From Rhexocercosporidium sp. MPI-PUGE-AT-0058 (Eukaryota > Ascomycota > Leotiomycetes > Helotiales), in the NCBI GenBank assembly GCA_020746875.1, contig JAGTJL010000007.1, positions 806,001-870,000 on the forward strand: a DNA stretch of 64,000 bases, given 5' to 3'. Below, one piece after another: positions 25,301-35,954 of this stretch (position 1 is the first letter of the stretch; each line of letters opens with the position of its first letter). The notes under the pieces are model-generated. The model made no database searches, was not told where the DNA came from, and saw only the letters and a program-made list of their open reading frames with translations. The translations under genes and the position numbers were made by a program.

Positions 25301-26389
25301 TACTAGGCTAAATGTGCGATTATTGTTCAGTTCGAGGGTTCGAATTTTGTCGGTCTTCAAATAGTTCGTGAATAGTTTTTTTCGTGGACCTAGGCTTGTA
25401 CCTGTCATCTCCGCGGAGCGAGTTCGTGCATGTTCTATCAGCCTTACAAACATGTCAAACTTGGCTCATCAATACGTGCGACTTCACGATAAAATGCCGC
25501 AAAGCGAAATCATACATGCTGAGCGGTTATGTTACTGTAAGTAAACAATCTTGCACGAATGAGGCAGGGGTAGAAATCTCCATAATCTGCAGGAAACATC
25601 GCTTACGGGAGTACGTCCGGACATGAAAATAAGCTTTGGAATTAACCTGTCAACCCCTGACGCAAATCACAGGAACAAAATTCCACAACTTCACCGGGGG
25701 AGAAAAGCATAGCGATCATCAACTATCCACCTCGGCTACTCAGCACATTCACGAGGCCTCCTCTTTGCATCTTGCCCTGGAATCTCTCAGATCTACCAGC
25801 TTGACATCAAATCAGGCTCCTCCACATCAAAAACGTCAATCGAACAGCGATCAACAGCCTCAGCCACACTTCCCCCACACCTGGTCCCTGCATAGTTCAC
25901 CCACCCCCCGATCTCACGCAAGATAACTTCCGATATCCCCGTCTTTGTTGTACAAACTTTTGCTCCCGTGTCTACCCGTGCCGAATTTCCGGCTTTGCAG
26001 GTGATCCCGATCGACACCGAGAAAGCCGTTTCTCGCAGCGGGCAGCGTGCTTTTACCACTAACAAATCCGCTTGTGAAACTTTAATTGTATGCGAGCGGG
26101 CTGAGAGGCGAGACCCTGGCTTGGCGGGTGGCGGAGCGGAGAATCAGAGGACCTCCGCTGCTCTTGGCTGGATGTATGCTTCCTCTTCGCTTGGTTGCTA
26201 GAACGAGGGCGAGAGCTTGGTCTTTTGTATTAATCTGGAGATATTGCGAAGAGTTGTGGCGATAAAATGGACCATGACAAATTCTTGTAAAGCAATCAAG
26301 CCTGGATGGATTGGTTGGGCATTTGTGATTACTGAACACAGGGTGAGGAGAATATTGTTAGTCAAACCTGGGACTTAGAACAACACTAG
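22331..26389. other. Gene-poor region downstream of the homeobox gene
   Basis: About 4 kb without a supportable gene. Its first part is presumably 3' UTR. It includes a guanine-rich plus-strand segment at about 23190-23260 and an ATG trinucleotide repeat at 24864. Open frames here are short and unconvincing. Confidence 0.45.
24864..24883. repeat. Trinucleotide repeat (ATG)5
   Basis: Five perfect ATG/GAT units flanked by CATC and CATGC, giving a partly palindromic context. Non-coding. Confidence 0.85.
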
Positions 26390-26403
26390 AGACGTGCTGG
26401 CGG

Positions 26404-26770
26404 ATCTAACAGTGAAAGAGAGCTCGAGCCTAGTTCTTACGTTGAAAACATTTTCAGGGTCGAAGGGGCTTGGGCACTCATCGACTGGCTTCCGTACCTC
26501 ATTTACTCGATGCTGTGGTAAGGAAAATATCTATAAAAAAATTGCGAGAAGTCGCGGTATCCATTGGGCACCTCGGAAGTCAAGAGGACAGCCTACTACC
26601 TGCAAGTTCTACCTAAAGATGTGAAGTTGGATTCCCAGGAAATGTCAGGTACAAGCAAAAGGCAGCCCGACAATTGTAATTCAACTCCAAGGGAAACTTC
26701 AGAGGTACCTCAAGCGAGACAAATACTTCGGATCCCCGATCATCGAGATTCTAGATAAATTCCCCCAAAC
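26404..26770 (+). other. Plus-strand coding-like patches beside the terpene synthase relic
   Basis: Two short plus-strand stretches read as protein. The first (about 26404-26515) has SYVENIFRVEGAWALIDWLP and runs into a possible GTAAGG donor. The second (about 26660-26765) has LQGKLQRYLKRDKYFGSPII and ends close to the C tract. They could be exons of a gene fragment transcribed towards the terpene synthase relic. No ATG, domain or complete gene model was found, so this stays a remark rather than a gene call. Confidence 0.25.
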
Positions 26771-26773
26771 CTA

Positions 26774-26789
26774 CCCCCCCCCCCCCCCC
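26774..26789. repeat. Poly-C tract of 16 nucleotides
   Basis: An uninterrupted run of 16 C on the plus strand, exactly where the terpene synthase similarity on the minus strand stops. Length calls in such tracts are error-prone. Confidence 0.9.
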
Positions 26790-27645
26790 AGCATGATGCT
26801 CCACAACCTCCAAGCACCATCGCAATACTAGCTCATAGCCTCAAGACAGCGGTCCTTGACGTCTTTGATTCTAAGCTCCTGCTGCTGCCATGCGTAAGTG
26901 TCTGTACTACCTTTGGCTGATATCTGCATGGTGTTGGATTGAAATTTGAAAAATAGAAATGGGACACGGATGGTATACTGACCTTAGAAATACGATCCCA
27001 GACAGAATCATTTATGTCGACTAAAACACCGGTAGATCTTCCCTCTCGGGTCCATCTCGCATGACGGAGAGGAGGTTGTCCATAATCTTACGAGAAGCGG
27101 CATGGTCATTCTTTAAGTCGCCATTGTCGAACACAGGAAATACATATTCATAGTCTTCTGTTGACACTGCAATGCAAGCTCTACTCACTGTCATCAAACG
27201 GAAAGACCTGAACGTCAAATCACGAACGTTGAGTTCAAGTCCCTAAATGTAAACAGAACATACCCAGTTTCCCCAATCACACATGGTTCGAAACTCGGCC
27301 TTACCAGCGTCAGGAGCGGAGATGGCGCAGAACAGTGAGAAATCCGTCTCAGCTATAATAGCACCGAATCTATCAGTAGCCTTCAACTTACTGTTCCGCG
27401 TCAGCTTGAATTTTTCACATCAGAAAGAAGAGTACTAACTCACAAATCCAGACTTCAGATTCAGGGCGGACATCGAGGTATAACTGGCTGATGATCGGTG
27501 GGAACGTCATGAAGGGAGTAAACATGTCCGGGATGAGGACGAGCATCATTCCGAGGGGAACATCTATCTTGGGGAAGAAGACTCCGTCGTGACTGTCTTG
27601 TCTGGTGGAGACTGACCTTTGGAGTCTTTTGCTTGCAGGAACCAT
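26790..27645 (-). pseudogene. Truncated terpene synthase (class I terpene cyclase) relic
   Basis: Minus-strand exons at 27645 to about 27445, 27386-27264 and 27207-27189 give the N-terminal half of an ascomycete terpene cyclase: LIPDMFTPFMTFPPIISQLY, then AEFRTMCDWGNW, then VFPFDD, followed at about 27132-27070 by FDNGDLKNDHAASRKIMDN. Together these surround the Asp-rich metal-binding motif that ionises the prenyl diphosphate. Several lesions are seen. The expected 3' splice site before FDNGD reads CTG instead of CAG (27134-27136), the frame stops at 27021-27023, and family-like sequence (DINDSVWDRISK) resumes one frame over. A TAG at 26828-26830 then interrupts a later block. The C-terminal half with the NSE/DTE motif is absent. 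The family makes sesquiterpene or other terpenoid scaffolds; this copy is very unlikely to be functional. Confidence 0.75.
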
Positions 27646-28328
27646 GGGGGCTTGATCGTGGATGGGCTCGTGGTTGTCAGAGTCAGACCCTCCACGACGA
27701 GGGGAGAGATGGTGGATGGGTGGGTTTGCAGCCGAAAAGGATGGTTTGGGAACTCAGAATGGAAGTTGAAGGCGAGGTAAAGCTGTGGTAGAGGATGAGG
27801 GTGGGTTTGACCGACTCACTGGGAATTATTTACTTTTGAGCGAGCTTTCGGTTACCCCAACAGAAAAGCAATGAGCGGTCAGGCTAAGGCTGTTGGCCTC
27901 CTCAATCAATAAACCGTATCTGGTATAGTCACCAGGTTGGACTTCTTTGGGTAAGTTTGGTTAGAGATGGCCCTTCAAGCCGATGGCTTGGCTTGATTGC
28001 GATGGTTGTACGAAAACGCCAACTCTTGACGACATTTCTTGTTAATGGCTCTTGGTTGGCTCCTAAGGCTTGAATGAGGGAGCAACAAAAAGAAGCATTC
28101 ACTATCTCCAACAGTTTGTCAAGGCAGAGATGATAGAGATATTTTGGCTAGATTCTCTCATTCACATTTGTCATATTTAATAATTTAAAACTTCTAAGGC
28201 CTCACTATTCATCTCCCCACGAAATACCTTTGTAAATATTGCACTATGAATGCAGTACCCCCCGAACTATTATTACAGCAAAGGCCTTAATGTTCCACCG
28301 AATCATCTAATTAATATAGACAGCCTAT
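27646..28328. other. Spacer upstream of the terpene synthase relic
   Basis: Nothing supportable. It holds the former promoter side of the relic and the 3' end of the next minus-strand gene. Confidence 0.45.
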
Positions 28329-29352
28329 TCAAAAGGGACTTCCATGCATCTCTTGCTGATTTTGGCCTCTCCTCGCCGAAGCTTTGGGGACCACAAGTGG
28401 AGGCAACTCCTCCCTCTTATGCCATCCTCGGCGACCCTCATACACTCTTTCATACGTCACTGGACTGCCAAGTGTGATGGCAATATCGTCTAAATTGATG
28501 CCTGTGTTACGACTAGGCGGATTAGTAGTATCTGTAGGTAGTTCCACTGGTTGGCTTTTCTTCTTGGCCTGTCGTTTGCGATGGAGGAAGAAAATGGCTA
28601 AGAAAGCTATTACCACTAGTGAGAGGGCGCCGATTGTTATTCCTGCTTTCATACCTGGAGTGAGTCCCTTTTGTGGTGTCGATGGTTGCGTCGGAGACAG
28701 AGTTGGGGTAGTCGATGGGCTTTCAAATGTGTTCGGGAGCGAAGCTGGACCTGAGGACGCTGGACTTGTAGTCGTGCTTGAAGTTGAAGTAGATGTGCTC
28801 GCTGAAGACTGCGTCGAGGAACTTGATGTACTCGTTGGCGACCCAGTACTAGTTGGTGAAGGCAAAGGGTTGATCATTCGGAAAACAGGTGACTCGGAAG
28901 TCCCTTTCGTATCATTTGCCTGAATTTCATAATTGATCACCACATGATATAGCCGGCCCGCAATAAGTTTGGCCGCGTAACTTCCCCCGAATGTTGCTGT
29001 TCCGTTGTTGACCCATAATACGCATGTCGTTACTTTGTCGACAATCGTCGTCCTTATGCATCCCTGTGGGTCCACTTTGTGTTCTGTCAGCTGAAGTATT
29101 GCCTCGAAGAATTGGAGTGATTGATCACTGGGACTACGTACATGGCAGCTGGAACCGTTCAAATTGGTCGCTGTCCCCTATGACAAACAAAGTCGCAAGT
29201 TGAGAGCCCTTGTTATCTAACCAGAAGAATGAAGTTGTTTCATTGAAGGAAAAAGTCGTTGGAAAGGCAGGGTTGAAATCATTTATCCCCGTCACTGTTG
29301 TAGCGATAGTGAGAAAGCCTAGAATGACGACGATGAAACGCTGGCGACTCAT
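28329..29352 (-). CDS. Single-pass membrane protein with Ser/Thr-rich stalk
   Basis: Two exons, 29352-29142 and 29074-28329, give 318 residues. The intron has a GTACGT donor at 29141, a CTGAC branch site and an AAAG acceptor at 29075. The start MSRQRFIVVILGFLTIATTV is a signal peptide; an in-frame ATG at 29406 would add 18 residues. A compact ectodomain of about 110 residues (with FSFNETTSFFWLDNKGSQL and VLWVNNGTATFGGSY) is followed by a 60-residue Ser/Thr/Pro stalk. Then comes one membrane helix (MKAGITIGALSLVVIAFLAI) with a basic stop-transfer RKRQAKKK and a cytosolic tail of about 70 residues. This layout matches fungal cell-surface proteins of the Mid2/WSC-like architectural class. No WSC cysteine pattern is present, so a sensor role is only inferred. 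Confidence 0.78.
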
Positions 29353-30588
29353 TATTCTGGCAGAACGAGCGACGGCGGAAACGAGGAGACATTTGAAACT
29401 TGACATTTGTTTCTGAGAAGGTAATGAAGGAAGAGAAGCTAGGAGATGGGTTTGTACGAATGCGGATAAGAATGCTAGATGGAGATATTCTGCAACCGGA
29501 TGCGGACGCAAACGGGTATTGACGTCATAAGGTCTTTAATAATCAAGGTAATTAAAACCCACGCTATTCCGAATCCGAAAAATATCTTGGGAAGACAGTG
29601 GCTTCGATTCCTTGTATACAATGTGGAGTTGAATGATTTGAGAAACGCTGATGTTGACAATGTCCTGCAGGTTTTCGCTTAGCTGGCCCGCGGTGCAAGC
29701 TTACATTAACCTCTCCTCTCCTCGGCCAACATTGTACAAGCTGGGAGTTATCCATAACCTTTAAACCTCTTAAGTGGTGGTCTCAGACATGATAACGATT
29801 TTGAATCGCAAGATGTTAAGACCACAGTACTTCATTTTGCAATACAATTGTACCTTGGAGAGTAGTGGGTACTGTGCAGTGGACATGGCTGATCGACCTA
29901 TCTACCCATCTCAACAAGAACATGCCCATGGTCTCAGCCATAATTCCAAACGTAAGCAAACATTGATTCAAGTCAATCTAGACCAATTAAATTCAAGTGC
30001 AAAGCAAAAATAAAACGTGTATTCAAATCCCTTCATGAAGAGCTGCCAGGTATCTCAGCTCAACCCCGTCCCAAATGCCTCCATCGATCATCCTGACCTT
30101 GCAAAAGGAAAAGAGAAATGATATGCAAAAGAATTCCTTCAATACCGCATTCCCATGCCATCCCGAACACGATTTTTCAAGGCAGCAGCCGAGTCATTGA
30201 TCAACTCCTGGCCACATACAACGAAGATGATGCCAAGAAAGGTGTGCTGAATGGCTACTGAACTGATCAACTGATAGCAGATAATCAGTCTAAGCTAGGA
30301 CGTTGATGAGACAGGCGAGAAAATTCGGGTTGAAGGAATAGAGGCATTGATTTTGAGATGCGGTGACTACACAAGAAAGAGCCCGGTAGCTCCATCCGTA
30401 TGTATCCCCTTCATCGATTGTCGTTAGTCGAAAAGGAGCCTTTGCATGCAAGCAAATAAGCGGAATCAGTGGAGAAGTAAGACTGCCAACACTAGCAAGT
30501 CAAAAAGTCATGTCAAGCTCCCAATGTCCAGCCTGAATCAAGTCAGTCTACTTGTCCCCAATCACAAGGCGGAGGAGACAAACCAAAC
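29353..30588. other. Gene-free stretch
   Basis: About 1.2 kb without a supportable gene. The left side is the promoter of the minus-strand membrane protein. Confidence 0.45.
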
Positions 30589-31789
30589 CTAGCCCAACCT
30601 AACTGCATAAAACTGACCATCCGTTGCATACCATCTGCAATCACCAATATCACCACTCTCAATGGTCATACGATTTCTCTGGGTCCAGGTATTATCGGGC
30701 TCGCGGCACCAGTACATACGGTAAGGGTCATCGTCGCTGGGCTTCATCTCCTGCTTCTTGCTGAAGTCCGGGTGGACGGCGTGGCCCATGTTCTGCATGA
30801 GCATCTCGGTGCCGGTGTAGCCGTACGTGCCATAGGCGGGCTGGGAGATGTTGAAGCTGGGGTAGCCATTGGAGGAGTAGGGTTGAGGTTGGATGTTATA
30901 GTACGGTGGGGAGATTGCTGGAGTGACAGCGGCGGCATAGATTGGTTGTGGTTGGGCGATGTAGGGCTGTTGGTAGTGGACCGGTTGAGGTGGGACCTAT
31001 ACCAAGAAATGTATCGTTAGCATGGTGAAAGTGGAGGAGATGATAAGAGATGACATGATGCGGTGATGTTGGTTCAAAGTGAATTTTTGAGTCGGAAGCA
31101 GGCAAAGAAGGACTTGCGAGTTGAGGGTATAGTTGTGGGTAGAGCATGTAGTCGTAAGGGGGACGGGGATGACAGGGTGCCTGTACAACTGGAGCTGGTG
31201 CCTCAACAACTACTGGAGCTACTGGGACGCTCGGCGCGGTGACTGGAATTGTAGCAACGCTCTGACGAACGTATGTTACGCCGTTGACAAGGATACTACC
31301 ATCTGCGCGAGGAATGTAGGTGTGGATATGAGGACCGGCGGTGGTATCACCAACTTGAGGTTGGAAGTTCTGCTGGGCAGTCGCCATGGTAGGTTGGATT
31401 GACCAATTGGTTGTTGCGGTTGTGGTCGGGGTTGAACAATTCTGTGATGATGTTGAGAAAACTTCGTGGTGGGGTGATGAAGAAGGAAGTTCTGTTGTAG
31501 TATGACTCGACATTGCCGAGCTTGTCTGTTGATTGTTTCTCGCGTCGTGAGGTGAATGTGGGACCACCAAATCGGCAGGAAGGCCATACAACCCTCTGTT
31601 ATGGCATCAAAGAACCAATGGGAAATTGAAGTGCAAATGAAGTCAAGAAAGCACAAATTGACCTACCATTGACTTGGGAACCTTGACATATGTCCTCGCT
31701 TTACCATCCCAAACAGTGTACATGACCTCTTCTTTCTTCCTGGTTAACTCCTCCTCAACGAAGACCTCTGTGGAGCATGGAAGGCACAT
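30589..31789 (-). CDS. Uncharacterised Pro/Gln-rich fungal protein
   Basis: Three exons are proposed: 31789-31663, 31593-31055 and 30996-30589, giving 357 residues. The second intron (30997-31054) has a GCTAACG branch site and TATAG acceptor and is well supported. The first can be read in more than one way: donor GTCAAT at 31662 with acceptor at 31594, or donor GTAGGT at 31666 with an acceptor further on. Exon 1 has MCLPCSTEVFVEEELTRKKE and a basic segment (WDGKARTYVKVPKSM). The middle is Pro/Gln/Val-rich with IPRADGSILVNGVTYV. The C terminus (PYRMYWCREPDNTWTQRNR ... WYATDGQFYAVRL) has the look of a conserved small fungal domain. Function unknown. Confidence 0.72.
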
Positions 31790-32436
31790 AGTGATATCCT
31801 TGCCTCGTTGGTGTTTTTCTGCCGGCTTGACTCGTTGTATCGTATGCTGGTGAGGGATGCGTGCTGAGAAAGTGAACGTAGCCAGTTACTCCGAGGTGGA
31901 AGCTACAAGTGGAAGGAAAGATGGTGATTGCGGAGAGCAAAAAATGACAGTGATATGTTGCAGTGCTCTTGCTGCTCCACTCTTGCTGCTCAATCGAGTT
32001 GCGAATTGACTATTTTCGCTACGAGTTGATTGAGGAAGCCGAGGTCGAAGCCAGCTGACGGATTTAGGGCACTTCCAAAAAGATTCCGAGCAGACTGGAT
32101 CTCAAAGTTGACTCGAGAATATTCAAGAACTTAGGCAAAGAGCCTTGACAGAAGTAAAGATTTACAGAATCTAGTTGCGGCCCACGTCAAAGTAGCTTCT
32201 GGATTCCCGCTGATCGCGAGGCTGCTAACACATGCTTATTTTGAATAGAAAAATTGAACAGGGTGGGACTTTACCACCACCCACGCTTCAATCACACATA
32301 AAATGATATGAAATATTCTCCTACTTCTGCTGAAGGCTGAATTCCATTGTCCTACATCTGCCCTATTGACAACTACACCGATTCAGTCTGCACAGCTTAC
32401 TTGGTGTTGAGGTGTTCTCCCTTCATCACCACATTC
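31790..32436. other. Spacer and promoter of the Pro/Gln-rich gene
   Basis: No gene supported, but the frame of the gene at 30589-31789 stays open upstream of its ATG to 31885 (see findings). Confidence 0.45.
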
Positions 32437-33961
32437 TTAAAAACCAGAGGTGTCCTTAGCAATGTTTTCAAGCTTGACGTTCAGCTCTTGCAGAAGTGTC
32501 TCCTTATGGCCCTTCATCTCAGCATCAAACGGGCCCTGTGCAAAGTCAGGCGAATATCGAGAGAAGTACTTTCCTTTTACAGCCTCTTCCTTTTGTTTCA
32601 GTTTTTGCTTCATGGTCCCCGTGTTTTGTTCAACATAATGACTTCTTGACGCTTTCTCTTTCTCGGCCGCAATTTCCCTTTTCAAGTATGCTCCATAGGG
32701 CTCTCCAATGTCCTCGCCCGCGAAGCCTTCTCCCTTGAGTTGCATGCAGAATCGTTTCTCCTCTTCGGCCTCTGCTTCTTGTTCCTCGGTCCATTTCTTG
32801 ATGGCTGCGGTGTCCATCGACTGGCAGCGTCAGTACCTTGTGTCCAAAGTCTGATAACATAGCTTACATGTGTTATGTCCACCACGAGTGCGCCCAAGGG
32901 CGGTTTCGCAGCGGTACGCCCCCCTTCATTGTTACGAAAGAAAACTTTCTGCCTTTTCAGGACTTGCAACATGTCATCATAAGAAGCTTTGTCTGTGAGT
33001 CTCTTGTCTTCCTCGGGGCCCAGCTTTCCCTCCACGACCCTTTGACATAACTTCGAAGTATAAATCCAAGCACCATCATTGAGTGTGTAACCTTTCCCAC
33101 CCCCTTTCGACTGGAGAGGAGTAGAGGTTGTGGTAAACGATCCAGGGGGGGTCAGCAGCATTATACCCAGAGCGTTGACAGGAGTGCCGATATCTTCATC
33201 ACCATTTCGATTGACTGGGGCTTCATCCATGGGTCCGGATGAAGTACAATACGGCTCACCAGGTTCCAGAGGTGGGATGACGGAGAGCTGAGTTGCTTCT
33301 TGAAGCCGGGCGAGGAAGGTAATGTACGATGTTGAGTGATCCCCAGTTTCTGGGAAGCTGAAGTAAAGACGATGCTTCTGTGTTGTTCCAGCGTATCCAC
33401 CGCGAAGGGTTGTAAGGAGGACTATGAAATCGCACTTGTCTCGTGATAAAACTAGGGGATCGTGCAGCTCTGGTAAAAGCATAGCGGCCTTGACACGCGC
33501 GCCCGCGACAAGGATTATCTTGCGAAGAATTAGTCTTGATTCATAGACTTGATTACCACGGTGTCGCGTACCTTTCTCTGTATAGACGTCTCTTTCAAGT
33601 ATTTTGAGAGGCCTCGTTGAGTCATTTCCTCCTCTAGCATTTCCTGGATGTCTTGCTGGAGAACTTTGTTGGGTGTTAACAATCTCCCGACTCTCATTAA
33701 GAAGGCAGTTCTCTCGAAGTCGTAGGTCAGGTCCTCGAGCGCTGTATGGAGATCAGGCCCGGTGTAGAAAGGCCCTCCGGTATGGACAGCTTCGAGTTCC
33801 TCTGGATCGAAGGATGCTGCACGTAACAGATCGTTGTCCGTCAAGTTGAGGGTCATAATCGGGTTAGAGGCACTTCGCATCGCAAACTCAATGAGCAGCT
33901 CCTTCATTTCGAAAGGCGTGTACTGAGGGGCATCCTGATCTGCTTTCTCTGATTCCGCCAT
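32437..33961 (-). CDS. Uncharacterised fungal protein, three exons
   Basis: Exons 33961-33572, 33518-32868 and 32820-32437 give 474 residues; all junctions are phase 0. Introns are 53 and 47 bp (GTACGC..AAG and GTAAGC..CAG). The start MAESEKADQDAPQYTPFEMK is preferred over an upstream in-frame ATG because the upstream part reads as leader. The N-terminal 130 residues are helical and acidic (MLEEEMTQRGLSKYLKETS). The middle holds a hydrophobic stretch (KCDFIVLLTTLRGGYAG). The C terminus is a Lys/Glu-rich probable coiled coil (KKWTEEQEAEAEEEKRF). No signal peptide, membrane helix or catalytic motif was recognised and no family name can be given. Confidence 0.78.
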
Positions 33962-34540
33962 CTTGACGGCTGGCTGAGCTGAGGGGCGTGGAGGAATTTG
34001 GTTGGGGAAGTGCGGCAAAAACCTGTGCCTGCAAGTACGTTGCGGAAGGATCATACGGTAGTTGGAATAGTGTGGCGCGCAAATGGGAAGGAAGGGTCAT
34101 CGGCCTCCAGGTCAGGCTGGACCTTTGGAGGTAAAGGTGAATTTCTAGTGAATCCTAATATCAGCTCCGTATTGCTTGTCAGCCAATTCAGCACGTGATA
34201 ATATAACAAAAGGATTTGAGCTATGGCAGCCAATCTGCAAAAGGGATTCATGGGTTCTTCTTGATATTCCATTACATAGCTTGCATCCCAAAAGATGCCA
34301 CCACGCCTTCACAAGCGCTGTTGCACATACCACGCCCATCATCTAAATGTACAAGGTGCCCCAGGCCAGAGGAGAGATCATTCATCGCTAATGCATTTCA
34401 CGCCCAATTATGAATCTATAATAATCAAACAGGCGAATAAAGGTGCTGGTACAGGAAAGGTGCTCGCGAGCAATGGTGTCGGTTGAGAACTTTCGGTTGG
34501 TTGGGTATTCGGGTGGTCGGATAAGGTATTGAGGATGCAC
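33962..34540. other. Spacer between two minus-strand genes
   Basis: About 580 bp holding the promoter of the uncharacterised gene and the 3' end of TIM23. No further gene is seen. Confidence 0.5.
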
Positions 34541-35255
34541 TTAGAAGAGAGCCTTTCTCGTAACCTAGATAATCTGTTAGTCTCGAAGGCAGATCTAGGA
34601 AGTAAAATGCGACACTTACTGCCCACGCGCCTGCAACTGATGCCACGATTCCTCCAGAGATCAACATAGGTCGAATGCCCCTTGTGCTCTTGAAAATCAT
34701 TCCACTCAATGCTCCTGCCAATATACTGTTCGCAGAATCGTGCTTCCCACGCGTATGACCAATGAATGAGTTAAAGCCATTGTACACCATTGCAATAACA
34801 CCAGCCGAATTGCCCAAGAACGGTCCTCGCCTTGTTACCGCGTTCAACACAGAGTTCAAGCGTAACTTCGGTGGCTGTCCATTTGATCTCCTCAGTCCTT
34901 CCTGCAATCCCCAGGCTCCTCCCATTGTCAGCGCTGTCAGGTAGGTGACTCCAGTTCCATAGCACAGATCATCCGACCAGCCTCTCGAAGGCAATGCAGA
35001 CTGTGACCCGGGCAGATCAGATAAGGCGGAGTCTTCGAGAGACAGGTAATCCAGGGTCTGTTGATTCAGACCTGCGAGAGGGTGTAATTGTGACGGGTCT
35101 GCGAACGAAGGTCCAGTGAGAAATGAAGAGACATCCTGGGCTTCTTGGGGATTGAAAGGGGGCGGCGAGAAGTTATCGGTAGGTGTGGTTGAAGGTGAAT
35201 CGTGAGTCGCTGTTGGCGTCGACTTTCGCCCAGTAAGTTTATCCCAGATTGACAT
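34541..35255 (-). CDS. TIM23: Mitochondrial import inner membrane translocase subunit TIM23
   Basis: Two exons, 35255-34620 and 34564-34541, give 219 residues. The 55-bp intron (GTAAGT..CTAG, branch GACTAAC) removes an otherwise unrelated C-terminal extension and restores the short conserved end AVTRKALF. The N-terminal 90 residues are the soluble, Pro/Ser-rich intermembrane-space domain. The Tim17/22/23 membrane domain covers roughly residues 95-215, with GTGVTYLTALTMGGAWG, a conserved loop (LNAVTRRGPFLGNSAGV) and a Gly-rich helix (NSILAGALSGMIFKSTRG). TIM23 forms the channel region of the presequence translocase that moves precursor proteins into the matrix. Length and order fit the family. 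It is divergent to the TRM732-like gene across about 700 bp. Confidence 0.95.
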
Positions 35256-35954
35256 ATTGGCGAACGTACAAGAGAGTGTGGAGGCGGTGGATTGGGAAAT
35301 CTGGAGTTGGATGAAGTGGTGATGCTGATCAAGGCCCTCTGAAAAATATTTAGAGCCGGAATTCGGAGGTACGTTTCGCCGCGCTTCAGCCTCAAGATGC
35401 TTCAGCCCCTTTCCAAGACAAGGGCAACAACAAACATTGAAAGTAATTTTAGCCAGTTTAGTAGTCTCCAGAGATGGTAGCGATAACCGACTGATCAGAC
35501 AAAAGAAACTTGTGACATTTTCTGTCTCCTTTGAGCCACTTTTGTCTTCAAGTCCATCTCCCTCCTCGCTTAGTGTGCCAGCAGTACGTCAGGGGTGTGT
35601 AGGGATTGCACTTTAGCGAACTGGTCTTCACTTTCTCCGTCACCTGACCGGAGCTCCCACAGCCCATTATTTTTCCAAGTTCTCGAAGCTGGTCACTGAC
35701 AAACGTGTTCGAGAGCAGATCGACGTGGAGTTAACTGAGGGATTAATTGTTACTGACTTAGACTGATTATCCAAGATTGGGCTTTCCTCACTCCATCTCG
35801 TTACCAGCAGCAAATTTTCACATCCACTTCAGATCTTGCGACTCCGACCTGCTGTGACTGGATTATCAGCATCTGCCCACATGGAAGCAGCGAGAAAAGA
35901 TCGATCAGCCTTGGTTACACGGATAGAATCTGTCAGAGGAGGCGTCACCTCAGG
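35256..35954. promoter_or_regulatory. Divergent promoter of TIM23 and the TRM732-like gene
   Basis: About 700 bp lies between two outward-facing start codons and contains no gene, so both promoters must lie here. No specific binding sites are claimed. Confidence 0.6.

Noticed and set aside
25320..25350. GGTTCGAAT sequence reminiscent of a tRNA T-loop
   Set aside because: No matching acceptor stem, D-arm or anticodon arm could be folded around it.
28384..28923. Plus-strand open frame of 179 codons
   Set aside because: It is antisense to the Ser/Thr-rich stalk and membrane helix of the gene at 28329-29352, and its Val/Gly-rich product mirrors those codons.
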